From CBDBJR01 sp965206445 (GTDB lineage: Bacteria > Pseudomonadota > Gammaproteobacteria > Arenicellales > Poriferihabitantaceae): a stretch of 64,000 bases of DNA. The notes below the pieces were generated by a model. That model did no database searches. It was not told the origin of the DNA and saw only the letters and a program-made list of their open reading frames with translations. A program made the position numbers and the translations under genes. Every line of letters begins with the position of its first letter. Position 1 is the stretch's first letter. The DNA lies in contig CBDBJR010000002.1 in NCBI GenBank assembly GCA_965206445.1, positions 806,001 to 870,000 on the forward strand, read 5' to 3'. Below, in pieces: positions 41,979 through 50,389 of this stretch.

Positions 41979-42554
41979 ATGCCCGAATCCCCTCACCGGC
42001 TGTCTCTGGCGATGCAGACGGGGTTGATTCAGCCGGCAAAACAGGCCGGCTCACCGAATCACGATCGGCGCCCCGACCGGCTTGCCATTGATGCGTTAAT
42101 CGTCCACGCGATCAGCCTGCCACCGGGGCAGTACGGCGGCGACTATGTCCGGCAATTTTTTTGCAACCAACTGAACTGCTCGGCGCATCCGTATTTTGAA
42201 CACCTCCGCTCGCTGCGCGTATCCGCCCACTTCTTTATCGCGCGCACCGGCGAGCTCACGCAGTTTGTGCCGACGCACCGACGCGCATGGCATGCCGGGG
42301 TGTCGTGTTTTCGTGGCCGCGAGCGGGTAAATGATTTTTCAATCGGGGTTGAACTGGAGGGCTGCGACGATGACGCATTTGAACCGGAACAATACGCCAT
42401 GTTGATCCGACTGTCGCATTGCCTGATTGGCCATTACCCCGGCATCCAGCCGGACAACATCGTCGGCCATGATACGATTGCGGCGGGCCGAAAAACCGAT
42501 CCGGGTCCGTTTTTTGATTGGCCGCGATTTCGATCGGAACTGGGTCGCAGATAA
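41979..42554 (+). CDS. ampD: 1,6-anhydro-N-acetylmuramyl-L-alanine amidase
   Basis: A 191-residue cytoplasmic zinc amidase of peptidoglycan recycling that cleaves anhydro-muropeptides and so keeps AmpR-type beta-lactamase induction low. Zinc ligands are H43 (VHAISLPPGQYGG), H164 and D174 (GHDTIAAGRKTDPGP), and E125 is the catalytic acid (IGVELEG). FFIARTGELTQFVP and RAWHAG are family-typical. No ampE is adjacent. Confidence 0.93.
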   Translation: MPESPHRLSLAMQTGLIQPAKQAGSPNHDRRPDRLAIDALIVHAISLPPGQYGGDYVRQFFCNQLNCSAHPYFEHLRSLRVSAHFFIARTGELTQFVPTHRRAWHAGVSCFRGRERVNDFSIGVELEGCDDDAFEPEQYAMLIRLSHCLIGHYPGIQPDNIVGHDTIAAGRKTDPGPFFDWPRFRSELGRR

Positions 42555-42843
42555 AAAAAAGATGGGCAGTACAATCGGCGCTATATAACACGCGCCAGGA
42601 TTGGTACTATTGGCCGGGAAATGCGGTTGCAGGGCTGAATCAACCGCAAGACCGGCGGTAGTTGCGCAGGAAACGGCGGATATCCGGGGCGCGTTGGTGT
42701 GTTTGCCTGCTTGTCAGGGTGCCGTTTGGCCTGCTCCGGGTTTGTCGCTTCGGGCCGAAGGTCGTCCCTCAGGCTGGATTTCAATAGCGCCGCAGGCAGA
42801 TTTATTCAGCGTTTCAGTTTGACGATACAGAGAGAAAGTTGCC

Positions 42844-43923
42844 ATGCCACAACCGGTTGAAATTCTTATATTTGGTGCCTCTTATGGCGCATTGATGGGC
42901 ATCAAGCTGGCATTGGCCGGCCATAATGCGCATTTGATCTGCTTTGCCAAAAGCGCGGAAATCATTAACCGTGACGGGGTGCGGGTGCGTATGCCGGTTC
43001 GCGGCCATGAGCGGCCGGTCGAAATCGATTCGCGCTCGCTTGGCGGGTCATTGACCGCCGGCAGTCCGCAGTCGATTGACATCGATCGCTTTGATCTGGT
43101 GGTGCTGGCGATGCAGGAGCCCCAGTATCGTGCGCCGGAAATTCATGCGCTGCTGCAACAGGTTGCCGGTCAGCGCAAGCCGTGCGTATCGATTATGAAT
43201 ATGCCGCCACTGGCGTATCTGCGGCGTATTCCCGAGCTGGACTGTGATGCGCTTCGCCCCTGCTATACGGATGCGGCGGTGTGGGATGCATTTGACCCCG
43301 ACGCCATCACGTTGTGCAGCCCGGACCCGCAGGCTTTTCGTCCCCCGGGGGAATCGAGGAATGTGTTGCAGGTCACGCTGCCGACGAATTTCAAAGCCGC
43401 CCGTTTCGGCAGCGAAGAGAATACCGCCGTGCTGCGCCGTTTGGAGCACGACATAGCGACTACGCCGTTCGACAGTGAAAAAGGGCCGGTAATACTGCCG
43501 GTAAAGCTGCGCATCCATGAATCGCTCTTCGTGCCGATGGCAAAATGGAGCATGCTGCTGACCGGAAATTATCGCTGTATTCAGCCGCACGGGATGCGGT
43601 CGATTAGCGAGGCGGTGCATTCCAACCCGGACGAAGCCGCAGGCATCTATCGCTGGGTTGCCGGGTTGTGTATGGAAATGGGCGCAGCAGAGGATGACCT
43701 GGTGCCTTTCGAAAAGTACGCGGCGGCGGCGAAAGGGCTCTCGAAGCCGTCCTCTGCGGCTCGTGCACTGGCTAACGGCGCCCTTTTTATCGAGCGCGTC
43801 GATCTGTTGGTCAAAAGCGTTGCCGCGCAATTTGGTCGGCACAACGATGCGCTCAATCACATTGTCGACACGGTCAATGCGCATCTGGACGCCAATCGAC
43901 AAAAAAACGACGCCGGCAGTTAA
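42844..43923 (+). CDS. Ketopantoate reductase-like NAD(P)-binding protein
   Basis: A 359-residue protein resembling ApbA/PanE: a Rossmann domain with ILIFGASYGALMGIKLA at the N-terminus, then a helical C-terminal domain (about 195-350). It is larger and more divergent than PanE (about 300 residues). The second glycine of the dinucleotide motif reads A-S-Y rather than G-A-I-G, and I cannot place the catalytic Lys/Glu pair confidently. Related proteins annotated as ketopantoate reductases often have unknown substrates. It stands alone between ampD and tRNA-Phe; AGAGAGAAAG precedes the ATG. Confidence 0.6.
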   Translation: MPQPVEILIFGASYGALMGIKLALAGHNAHLICFAKSAEIINRDGVRVRMPVRGHERPVEIDSRSLGGSLTAGSPQSIDIDRFDLVVLAMQEPQYRAPEIHALLQQVAGQRKPCVSIMNMPPLAYLRRIPELDCDALRPCYTDAAVWDAFDPDAITLCSPDPQAFRPPGESRNVLQVTLPTNFKAARFGSEENTAVLRRLEHDIATTPFDSEKGPVILPVKLRIHESLFVPMAKWSMLLTGNYRCIQPHGMRSISEAVHSNPDEAAGIYRWVAGLCMEMGAAEDDLVPFEKYAAAAKGLSKPSSAARALANGALFIERVDLLVKSVAAQFGRHNDALNHIVDTVNAHLDANRQKNDAGS

Positions 43924-43991
43924 CCCGGGCGCTCGCCGGCAATCGTCTGCGAGGCCGCCGACCGGGCGGATACTTCGTACCGGGTGAGGGG

Positions 43992-44067
<76 letters not shown>

Positions 44068-44089
44068 GTAAAACAAACCTCCGGCACAC

Positions 44090-44119
44090 ATTAAAAAGCA
44101 TCTGCACGGGGGCAGTCAA
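44090..44119 (-). promoter_or_regulatory. Sigma-70 promoter of tRNA-Phe
   Basis: On the minus strand TTGACT (44119-44114) is followed after 18 nt by TTTAAT (44095-44090), or after 17 nt by TTTTAA. The tRNA 5' end is 22 nt further on. The rest of the interval to 44280 shows nothing else. Confidence 0.6.
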
Positions 44120-44280
44120 GCTGACTCAAGGGCGACATCAGCCGACGCCAATTGTAGCGCAACAGCGACCGGAAGTCGCGCTTGAATTATTCGTGCGCCG
44201 CTGGTGGTTGGCCACATAAAGCGCGATATCCGCCTCCCCGGGTGGGAACCGCCCCGGCCGCTTGCCCCTGACTGCCTCAA

Positions 44281-45303
44281 TTAATTTTGCATCAACCTGG
44301 CAAGCTGTTTCGATGCGGGGTTACTTTCGAGCGCGATCATAATCAGCATGGTCAGCGGGATGGATAGAAACATCCCCGTAGGCCCCAGCACCCAGCCCCA
44401 GAAAATCAGGGAGACAAATACGACAAAAGAAGACAGGTTCAGGCCGTCGCCCATCCAGCGGGTCTCGATGATGTTGCCGACCACAATGTTGATCGCAGCG
44501 TAGCCGAGCACCGCCCAGAATGCGGTGCCCGCGCCGTGGTCGATCAACGCCAGCAGCACCGCCGGCAGTCCGGCCAGGATCGAGCCGACATAGGGAATAA
44601 AATTCAGGAAAAACGCCAGCACCGCCCATAGAAAGAGATAGTCCACTTCTAAAACCCACAGGAGTATCAGGACGCAGGCGGCAGTCAATGCGCTGGTGGC
44701 GGCCTTGAGTGCCAGATAATGCATCACTTTTTTTATAAATGACTGCAAATACGGTATCGATGCGTCGGGGTTTTGTAATGCCGCGCGCAGTTTTTCGGGC
44801 AGCCTGGCCACCTCGGTCAGAATAAACAGCACGGCTAGAAATACCACCATTCCGTTCGCCAGGAGATTGCTCAGGCCGTTGAGCATAAAACGCAGCAGTT
44901 TGATAAAGGAGTCCGGATTGAACTGCCCGCTCAACTCCTGCACCGGGAAGGTGATGTTGAGCGCTTCCAGTCGTGCGCTGACATCGGCATAGAGCTGGGT
45001 CAGGTTGAATTTATAGCGCGGCAAAGAGCGGTTAAATTCATCCACCGATGACGTAATCAGGCTGAACAGGGCTATCCCGGTCAGACTGACGCCAAGCAGA
45101 ATAATCCCGAGGGCGAGAGGGGTCGGCACACCGCGCTGCTGCATGTTATACAGCGGCGCCGAGCAGATGATCGAGATAAATACCGCCATCAGCAGCGGCG
45201 CCAGCACATTGCTGGCGCTTTTGAGACCGGCGATGATGACCACGAGGGCGGCGAAAACCAGGATGCCGTGGGTCAGGGGTGAAACGGTTTCGGGCAGCTT
45301 CAT
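44281..45303 (-). CDS. AI-2E/PerM family transporter
   Basis: A 340-residue polytopic protein with about seven to eight helices and the family's long cytoplasmic/periplasmic middle segment (about 90-135). The C-terminal signature is FLNFIPYVGSILAGLPA, NIIETRWMGDGLNLSS and FWGWVLGPTGMFLSIPLT. Family members are permeases or exporters; autoinducer-2 is only one proposed substrate and others move Na+/H+. The ATG at 45303 follows the kinase stop by 7 nt, so it is the third gene of a regulator-kinase-permease operon. Confidence 0.82.
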   Translation of the reverse strand: MKLPETVSPLTHGILVFAALVVIIAGLKSASNVLAPLLMAVFISIICSAPLYNMQQRGVPTPLALGIILLGVSLTGIALFSLITSSVDEFNRSLPRYKFNLTQLYADVSARLEALNITFPVQELSGQFNPDSFIKLLRFMLNGLSNLLANGMVVFLAVLFILTEVARLPEKLRAALQNPDASIPYLQSFIKKVMHYLALKAATSALTAACVLILLWVLEVDYLFLWAVLAFFLNFIPYVGSILAGLPAVLLALIDHGAGTAFWAVLGYAAINIVVGNIIETRWMGDGLNLSSFVVFVSLIFWGWVLGPTGMFLSIPLTMLIMIALESNPASKQLARLMQN

Positions 45304-45310
45304 GGGACGC

Positions 45311-46762
45311 TCAACCGGCCTTGGCGAGAGCGGCAAACTCCCGGTCGGCGGTGTCGGGCCGGGGTGCTGCGACCGCAGTAGTCAATTGCATAACGACTTT
45401 CAGGCCGGGATGGTTGTCTTGCAGTTCGATGCTCCCCTGATGCAACTCGACGATTGCCGATACCATGCTCAGCCCCAACCCGTTGCCGCTGGTACTCCGG
45501 CTTTGATCAAGCCGATAAAACCGACGAAATACATTGCCGCGCTCACGCTCAGGAATCCCCGCTCCGTTGTCGGCGATGTTGATAATCGCCCGCCGGCCCA
45601 GATTCACCAATGACAGGCTGATTTGCCCCTGTTCGGGGGTGTACTTGGCCGCGTTTTCCAGGACGTTGGCCAGCGCTTGAAACAGCAGGTCACGATGGCC
45701 GTTGATGAACGTGTCGGGCGCAAACCGCGTGCTCAGGTGCTGTTGTTTTTCTTCAATCAACGGCTCGTATAATTCTACAATATCCTGCATCAAAGTGTAC
45801 AGATTGACGTGATTGAAATCTTTTGCCAGCTGGCCCGATTCGATGCGTGCGATGCGCAGCAGGGCATTGGAGGTGGAGAGCAGTGAATCGGCTTCCCTGA
45901 TTGTGCTTTCCAGCGACTGTGCCACCTGCGAGGTCGGCGACGCCTGCCGCCGCGCTTGTTCCAGATGCTGGCGCAGCCTGGCCAGCGGCGTCCGCAGGTC
46001 ATGCGCGATATTGTCCGATACACGGCGAATGTCTTCCATCAACGCCTGAATTCGATCCAGCATCCGGTTCAGATTGCCGGCCAGTTGGTCGAAATCATCG
46101 TTGCGGCCGGTTAATTGAATCCGTTGCGACAGGTCGCCGGCCATGATGTCGCGTGCGGTCTGATTGATGCGTTCGATTTTTTTGACGGTTTGTCGGCTAA
46201 GCAGCATGCCGCCGGGCAGCGCCAATAGCAGCATAATGACCAGCCCCCAGGTCAACGCCTGCACGATCCGCTGTTTGGCCTCGGTCAGTTGGTGCACGTC
46301 CCGCCCGACCAGCAGGCCGTATCTGCCCGGCAGTTGAAATATTTTTGCCCGCGCCAGATGGGTTTCCTTGCTCTGTTTGTCGATTTCGAGGAAAAATTCC
46401 AGCCAATCGTCGTTGACCGAGGCATTTTTCGGCCATTGCACCAGATTACCGACCAGCGGTTCGAGCGTATACGTGGTCAGCAAATAAATCGAGTTGCCGG
46501 TTGCCTGCTGCCGGTCCAGCCGCTCTATAATCAATCCGGTCAGGCCTTGCAGGCCCTCACGATCGTAGCGCTCTGCCAGCCCCTGAATATCGGCTTGAAT
46601 CGTATCGTCCATTTGCTGCGTCATATAAGACGCAGTGAATAGATAGAAAAAATAAAACAGCAGCAGCGTCGAGATGCTGAAAATGGTGGCGTACAGCAGC
46701 GCCAGGCGAATCGTATAGCTGTGGAAACGCCTGTGCCTGGGCCTATGCCTGGGTGGCCGCAC
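45311..46762 (-). CDS. Sensor histidine kinase
   Basis: A 483-residue inner-membrane kinase. Two transmembrane helices (about 17-42 and 170-190) enclose a sensor domain of some 125 residues outside the membrane. HAMP follows (about 190-245), then HisKA with phospho-acceptor H254 (AHDLRTPLARLRQH). The HATPase_c domain has NVLENAAKYTPEQG (N box), DNGAGIPERERG and GNGLGLSMV. It starts with GTG at 46762, overlapping the response regulator by 20 nt, and ends 7 nt before the permease gene. The signal is unknown. Confidence 0.92.
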   Translation of the reverse strand: MRPPRHRPRHRRFHSYTIRLALLYATIFSISTLLLFYFFYLFTASYMTQQMDDTIQADIQGLAERYDREGLQGLTGLIIERLDRQQATGNSIYLLTTYTLEPLVGNLVQWPKNASVNDDWLEFFLEIDKQSKETHLARAKIFQLPGRYGLLVGRDVHQLTEAKQRIVQALTWGLVIMLLLALPGGMLLSRQTVKKIERINQTARDIMAGDLSQRIQLTGRNDDFDQLAGNLNRMLDRIQALMEDIRRVSDNIAHDLRTPLARLRQHLEQARRQASPTSQVAQSLESTIREADSLLSTSNALLRIARIESGQLAKDFNHVNLYTLMQDIVELYEPLIEEKQQHLSTRFAPDTFINGHRDLLFQALANVLENAAKYTPEQGQISLSLVNLGRRAIINIADNGAGIPERERGNVFRRFYRLDQSRSTSGNGLGLSMVSAIVELHQGSIELQDNHPGLKVVMQLTTAVAAPRPDTADREFAALAKAG

Positions 46763-47426
46763 GTAAAATATACCCGGCGCCGCGCACGGTGCTCAGTAGG
46801 GGGTTATCGAAATTTTTGTCGATCTTGCTGCGCAAACGGCTGATGTGGACATCGATGATATTGGTTTGCGGGTCGAAGTGACAATCCCAGATATTTTCCA
46901 GCAGCATGGTGCGGGTGACAATCTGATTGCTGTGCCGCATCAGGTATTCCAGCAGGCGAAATTCACGCGGTTGCAGCGCAATGGCGGTGTCACCCCGCGT
47001 CACTTCACGCGCAAGTAAATCCATTTTCAGCTCGCCGACTTCCAATACCGTGGTCGGGTCGTCGGTATGTGTGCGCCGAACCAGCGCTTCCAGTCGGGCC
47101 GCCAGCTCTGAAAATGCAAACGGTTTGATCAGATAATCGTCACCGCCGGCCCGCAGACCGGCAACGCGATCATTGACCTCGCCGAGTGCGCTCAAAATCA
47201 ATGCCGGCGTCCGAATCGCGTTTGCCCGCAGGCGGGCAATCAGGTGCAGCCCGTCCAGTTTTGGCAGCATCCGATCGACCACCAGCGCCTGGTAGTTTTC
47301 CGCGTTTGCCCGCTCCAGACCTTGCTCACCGTCTCTGGCGACAGCCGCCGTGTGCTCGGCCTCTGCCAGTCCTTTGAGGATGTAGTCAACCGTCGATTGG
47401 TCGTCTTCAACGATTAAAATATGCAT
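46743..47426 (-). CDS. OmpR/PhoB-family response regulator
   Basis: A 227-residue regulator: receiver domain (1-120; D8/D9 acidic pocket, phospho-acceptor D51 in VVDRMLPKLDG, KPF at the usual place) and winged-helix DNA-binding domain (about 130-225; LQPREFRLLEYLMRH, NIIDVHISRLRSKID, VRGAGYIL). It is the first gene of the operon with the kinase and the AI-2E-type permease. The ATG at 47426 begins the conserved MHILIVEDD. A strong palindrome lies upstream at the promoter. Confidence 0.94.
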   Translation of the reverse strand: MHILIVEDDQSTVDYILKGLAEAEHTAAVARDGEQGLERANAENYQALVVDRMLPKLDGLHLIARLRANAIRTPALILSALGEVNDRVAGLRAGGDDYLIKPFAFSELAARLEALVRRTHTDDPTTVLEVGELKMDLLAREVTRGDTAIALQPREFRLLEYLMRHSNQIVTRTMLLENIWDCHFDPQTNIIDVHISRLRSKIDKNFDNPLLSTVRGAGYILRAATQA

Positions 47427-47733
47427 CGATATGGCGGCGGTAGATGGTTTCCAGGGTGTGCTGTTTCGATTATAGCCTGGCGATGGCGTATTCCGCGCCA
47501 TCGCCGGCGGCGATACGGCTGATTTGCTATCATACCCGGCATCGGATTCAAGTGAAAGCCGGTGTTAAAAAACGGCTTGTCGCAATCGCGTGCGCTGCAA
47601 CGGGAGAAATATCATACCGGTTTACTGTCTGGCACTCGACGGCGGTCGGGGCGGTGGTAAAGAGGGGCGGCGCAGTCCGGGTGAGCCGGTCGGGGCGCAA
47701 ATTTTCGGGGCATCCAAAGGTCGATAGGGCAAC
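47427..47733. other. 307-nt divergent regulatory interval
   Basis: This separates the response regulator operon (minus) from the glycosylase gene (plus). On the minus strand TATAAT (47474-47469) is a perfect -10 box without a consensus -35. Immediately upstream of it is a 9-bp inverted repeat (47480-47504). The part from about 47520 to 47733 shows no assignable element. Confidence 0.5.
47480..47504. promoter_or_regulatory. Operator-like inverted repeat at the response regulator promoter
   Basis: GCGATGGCG (47480-47488) and CGCCATCGC (47496-47504) are perfect complements around the 7-nt TATTCCG. It ends 6 nt from the -10 box of the response regulator on the minus strand, so it covers the -35 region. 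That position fits binding of the regulator to its own promoter or repression by another factor. Confidence 0.5.
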
Positions 47734-48378
47734 ATGAGTGAACGACAACAACCGCCGGCTTCGGCGCGCCGGCATATTCGCGCCGAGCTGCAAAAGGCGC
47801 TGGTTCTGGATGCGCAGCTGGCGCGCGTCATTGATGCGGTCGGGTATCCCGAACCGCGCCTGCGTGCGACCGGGTTTGCCGGCCTGCTGCGGGTGGTGGT
47901 GGCGCAGCAGCTCTCGACCAAAGCGGCATCGGCTATCTGGCATCGATTGGAGTCGGGCTGTGCGGGTGAGGTGACGTATCGGAAAATTCTGCGGCGGTCG
48001 GAACAGCAGTTGCGCAGCTGCGGTTTGTCCGCCCGCAAAGTGGAATACGCCAAAGGGCTTGCCGAGGCGGTGCGAACGGGTGGGTTGGATATTGCCGCAC
48101 TCGGTGCGATGGACACCGAAGCGGTGGTGGCTCAGTTGGTGCAACTGCGTGGGTTTGGCCGCTGGTCGGCGGAGATTTACGCGATGTTTGCGCTGGGACA
48201 CCGCGACCTCTATCCGGCGAATGACCTGGCCTTGCAGGTCGCGGTCAAACGGTATTTCGGCCTCGAGCAGCGACCGGATGCCAAACAGACCGCGCGGTTG
48301 AGCGCGCGCTGGTCACCGCATCGCAGCGCGGTGTCGCTGCTGATGTGGAAATATTATGGCGCCACCACACTGGAGTAG
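47734..48378 (+). CDS. DNA-3-methyladenine glycosylase II-like (HhH-GPD family)
   Basis: A 214-residue base-excision repair glycosylase that would remove alkylated purines from DNA. The helix-hairpin-helix is LRGFGRWSAE (138-147) and the catalytic aspartate is D164 (PANDLALQ). Upstream, VVAQQLSTKAASAIW is the AlkA-type signature. No 4Fe-4S motif is present, excluding the Nth/MutY type, and the N-terminal domain of E. coli AlkA is missing, as in many short bacterial Mag-type enzymes. Confidence 0.88.
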   Translation: MSERQQPPASARRHIRAELQKALVLDAQLARVIDAVGYPEPRLRATGFAGLLRVVVAQQLSTKAASAIWHRLESGCAGEVTYRKILRRSEQQLRSCGLSARKVEYAKGLAEAVRTGGLDIAALGAMDTEAVVAQLVQLRGFGRWSAEIYAMFALGHRDLYPANDLALQVAVKRYFGLEQRPDAKQTARLSARWSPHRSAVSLLMWKYYGATTLE

Positions 48379-48380
48379 GT

Positions 48381-48410
48381 GGCACTGGAACAGGCGGCAC
48401 CGGAGCAGGC
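48381..48410. repeat. Two imperfect 15-nt repeats after the glycosylase gene
   Basis: GGCACTGGAACAGGC (48381-48395) and GGCACCGGAGCAGGC (48396-48410) are adjacent and differ at two positions. They are in the short interval between two convergent genes and have no evident function. Confidence 0.6.
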
Positions 48411-48465
48411 GGCGACGAGACGATGCGGGTGTTTGAGTTTGAGGCGGTTCGGGTCGCCTGCGCTG

Positions 48466-49239
48466 TCAGTGGTTCAGAATTTGACTGAGAAATAGCTTGG
48501 TGCGCTCGTGCTGGGCGTGGTCAAAAAAGTCCTGCGGTGTATTTTGCTCGATGATTTCACCGCCGTCCATGAATATCACCCGGTCGGCGACGGTTTTCGC
48601 AAAGCCCATTTCGTGGGTCACGCAGAGCATGGTCATGCCTTCCCGGGCGAGCTCGACCATGACGTCCAGGACTTCTTTGATCATTTCAGGGTCCAGCGCC
48701 GAGGTGGGCTCATCGAACAGCATAATGCGGGGGTTCATGCACAGGCTACGTGCGATGGCGACCCGCTGCTGCTGTCCGCCGGACAACTGGCCCGGAAATT
48801 TCTTGGCCTGTTCCGGGATTTTTACCCGCTCCAGGTATTTCATCGCAGTTGCAATGGCTTCATGTTTAGGCGTCTTGCGCACCCAAATCGGCGCCAGTGT
48901 GCAGTTTTCCAGCACGGTCAGGTGCGGGAACAGGTTGAAATGCTGGAACACCATGCCGACTTCGCGGCGGACCGTCTCGATATTTTTCAGGTCGTTGGTC
49001 AGCTCGATACCATCAACGATGATGTTACCCTGCTGGTGCTCCTCGAGCCGATTGATGCAGCGGATCATGGTCGATTTGCCGGAGCCCGATGGGCCGCAGA
49101 TCACGATGCGCTCGCCTCGGGTTACTTCCAGATTGATGTCTTTGAGCACATGGAACTCGCCGTACCATTTGTGCATATCGACAATTTTGATTGCGAGATC
49201 GGTGCCGGCCGGGGCCGAATCAGCAGCGTGCGTATTCAT
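48466..49239 (-). CDS. aapP: General amino acid ABC transporter ATP-binding protein
   Basis: A 257-residue ABC ATPase of the polar amino acid family. Walker A is GPSGSGKST, the signature is LSGGQQQRVAIARSL, Walker B is IMLFDEPTSALDPE, and the switch histidine is in CVTHEMGFA. It energises uptake through the two permeases encoded just upstream. ATG 49239 (MNTHAADS) is chosen; a TTG two codons earlier is in frame. It is the last gene of aapJQMP. Confidence 0.92.
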   Translation of the reverse strand: MNTHAADSAPAGTDLAIKIVDMHKWYGEFHVLKDINLEVTRGERIVICGPSGSGKSTMIRCINRLEEHQQGNIIVDGIELTNDLKNIETVRREVGMVFQHFNLFPHLTVLENCTLAPIWVRKTPKHEAIATAMKYLERVKIPEQAKKFPGQLSGGQQQRVAIARSLCMNPRIMLFDEPTSALDPEMIKEVLDVMVELAREGMTMLCVTHEMGFAKTVADRVIFMDGGEIIEQNTPQDFFDHAQHERTKLFLSQILNH

Positions 49240-49254
49240 AGGCAATAGTAGAGG

Positions 49255-50379
49255 CTAGACGTTTGTTTGGTGTCCGGTTTGCAGTTTTTTCTCCAGATAC
49301 AGCGAATACCGCGACATTGAAAAGCAGGAGATAAAAAAGAAAATAGCGACAAATATGTATACTTCATTCGACAGGCCGGTCCACTTGGTATCCGACAGCG
49401 AGGCGCGACCGATCCCGAGCGTATCGAACATGCCGATGATGATGACCAGCGTCGAGTCTTTATATAAGCCGATAAAGGTATTGACGATGCCGGGAATCGA
49501 AATTTTCAGCGCCTGCGGCAGCACAATCAACCGCATCGCCGACCAGTACTTCAGCCCCATCGCGTCCGCCGCTTCGATCTGTCCCTTGGGAAGGGCCTGC
49601 AATCCGCCGCGGATGACTTCCGCCATGTAGGCGGAGGAAAACAGCGTCACCATGATCAACACCCGCAGCAGCAGATCGAAACTCGACCCCGGCGGCAAAA
49701 AATAGCTGAGCATGGTCGAGGCGATGAACAGCAGCGTAATCAGCGGTACACCGCGGATAAACTCGATGAAGCTGACGCAGAAAACCCTGATGATCGGCAG
49801 ATCCGATTGACGCCCCAGCGCCAGTAAAATCCCGATGGGTAATGAGAATGCGATGCCCGATATGCCAACCACCAGCGTCAGCATGATGCCGCCGAACTGA
49901 TTTGTGTCGACCTTCTCCAGGCCGAGGAAGCCGCCGATCAGCAGCCAGCCGACGATAAATGGAAACAGGGCGCTAAAAATCAGCCCCTGTTTTCTCATCG
50001 GGACGTTATCGAACAGGATCGGGACGATCGCCAGCAGCAGCAAGATGAAGGACAGGTTAACCCGCCACCGCTGTGCCCCGGGATAAAAACCGTAGACGAA
50101 CAGCTCGAAGCGTTCGCCGATAAAAGCCCAGCAGGCGCCGCTGGCGACGGCCCGGCAGGCATTGCGATCTTCGCCGATGTACGCCGCATCGATAAGTGCC
50201 CAGCTAATGATTGGCGGCAGAATCTGATACAAACACCAAATCGACAGCAGGGTGAGTATGACATTGGTGGGCGAGGACAGCAGATTGGTGCGCACCCAGC
50301 CGATCGGGCCGATGATGCCTGCCGGCGGTGGCAGGTCGGGGTGCTCGCCGGGCCGGTATGTGGACTTGACTTGATTCAT
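49255..50379 (-). CDS. aapM: General amino acid ABC transporter permease AapM
   Basis: A 374-residue inner-membrane permease with an N-terminal extension (about 1-155 with three helices) before the core permease domain. The EAA loop is about residues 267-290 (EAADAMGLKYWSAMRLIVLP) and the HEQ-type signature LPIGILLALGRQS precedes it. The large N-terminal part and the order J-Q-M-P are typical of the Aap/Bzt general amino acid systems. It starts 10 nt after the aapQ stop. Confidence 0.92.
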   Translation of the reverse strand: MNQVKSTYRPGEHPDLPPPAGIIGPIGWVRTNLLSSPTNVILTLLSIWCLYQILPPIISWALIDAAYIGEDRNACRAVASGACWAFIGERFELFVYGFYPGAQRWRVNLSFILLLLAIVPILFDNVPMRKQGLIFSALFPFIVGWLLIGGFLGLEKVDTNQFGGIMLTLVVGISGIAFSLPIGILLALGRQSDLPIIRVFCVSFIEFIRGVPLITLLFIASTMLSYFLPPGSSFDLLLRVLIMVTLFSSAYMAEVIRGGLQALPKGQIEAADAMGLKYWSAMRLIVLPQALKISIPGIVNTFIGLYKDSTLVIIIGMFDTLGIGRASLSDTKWTGLSNEVYIFVAIFFFISCFSMSRYSLYLEKKLQTGHQTNV

Positions 50380-50389
50380 GCTGACTCTC

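Noticed and set aside
48381..48410. Extension of the glycosylase gene through the 15-nt GGC-rich repeats
   Set aside because: The stop codon TAG of the glycosylase precedes them; the family C-terminus is already complete.
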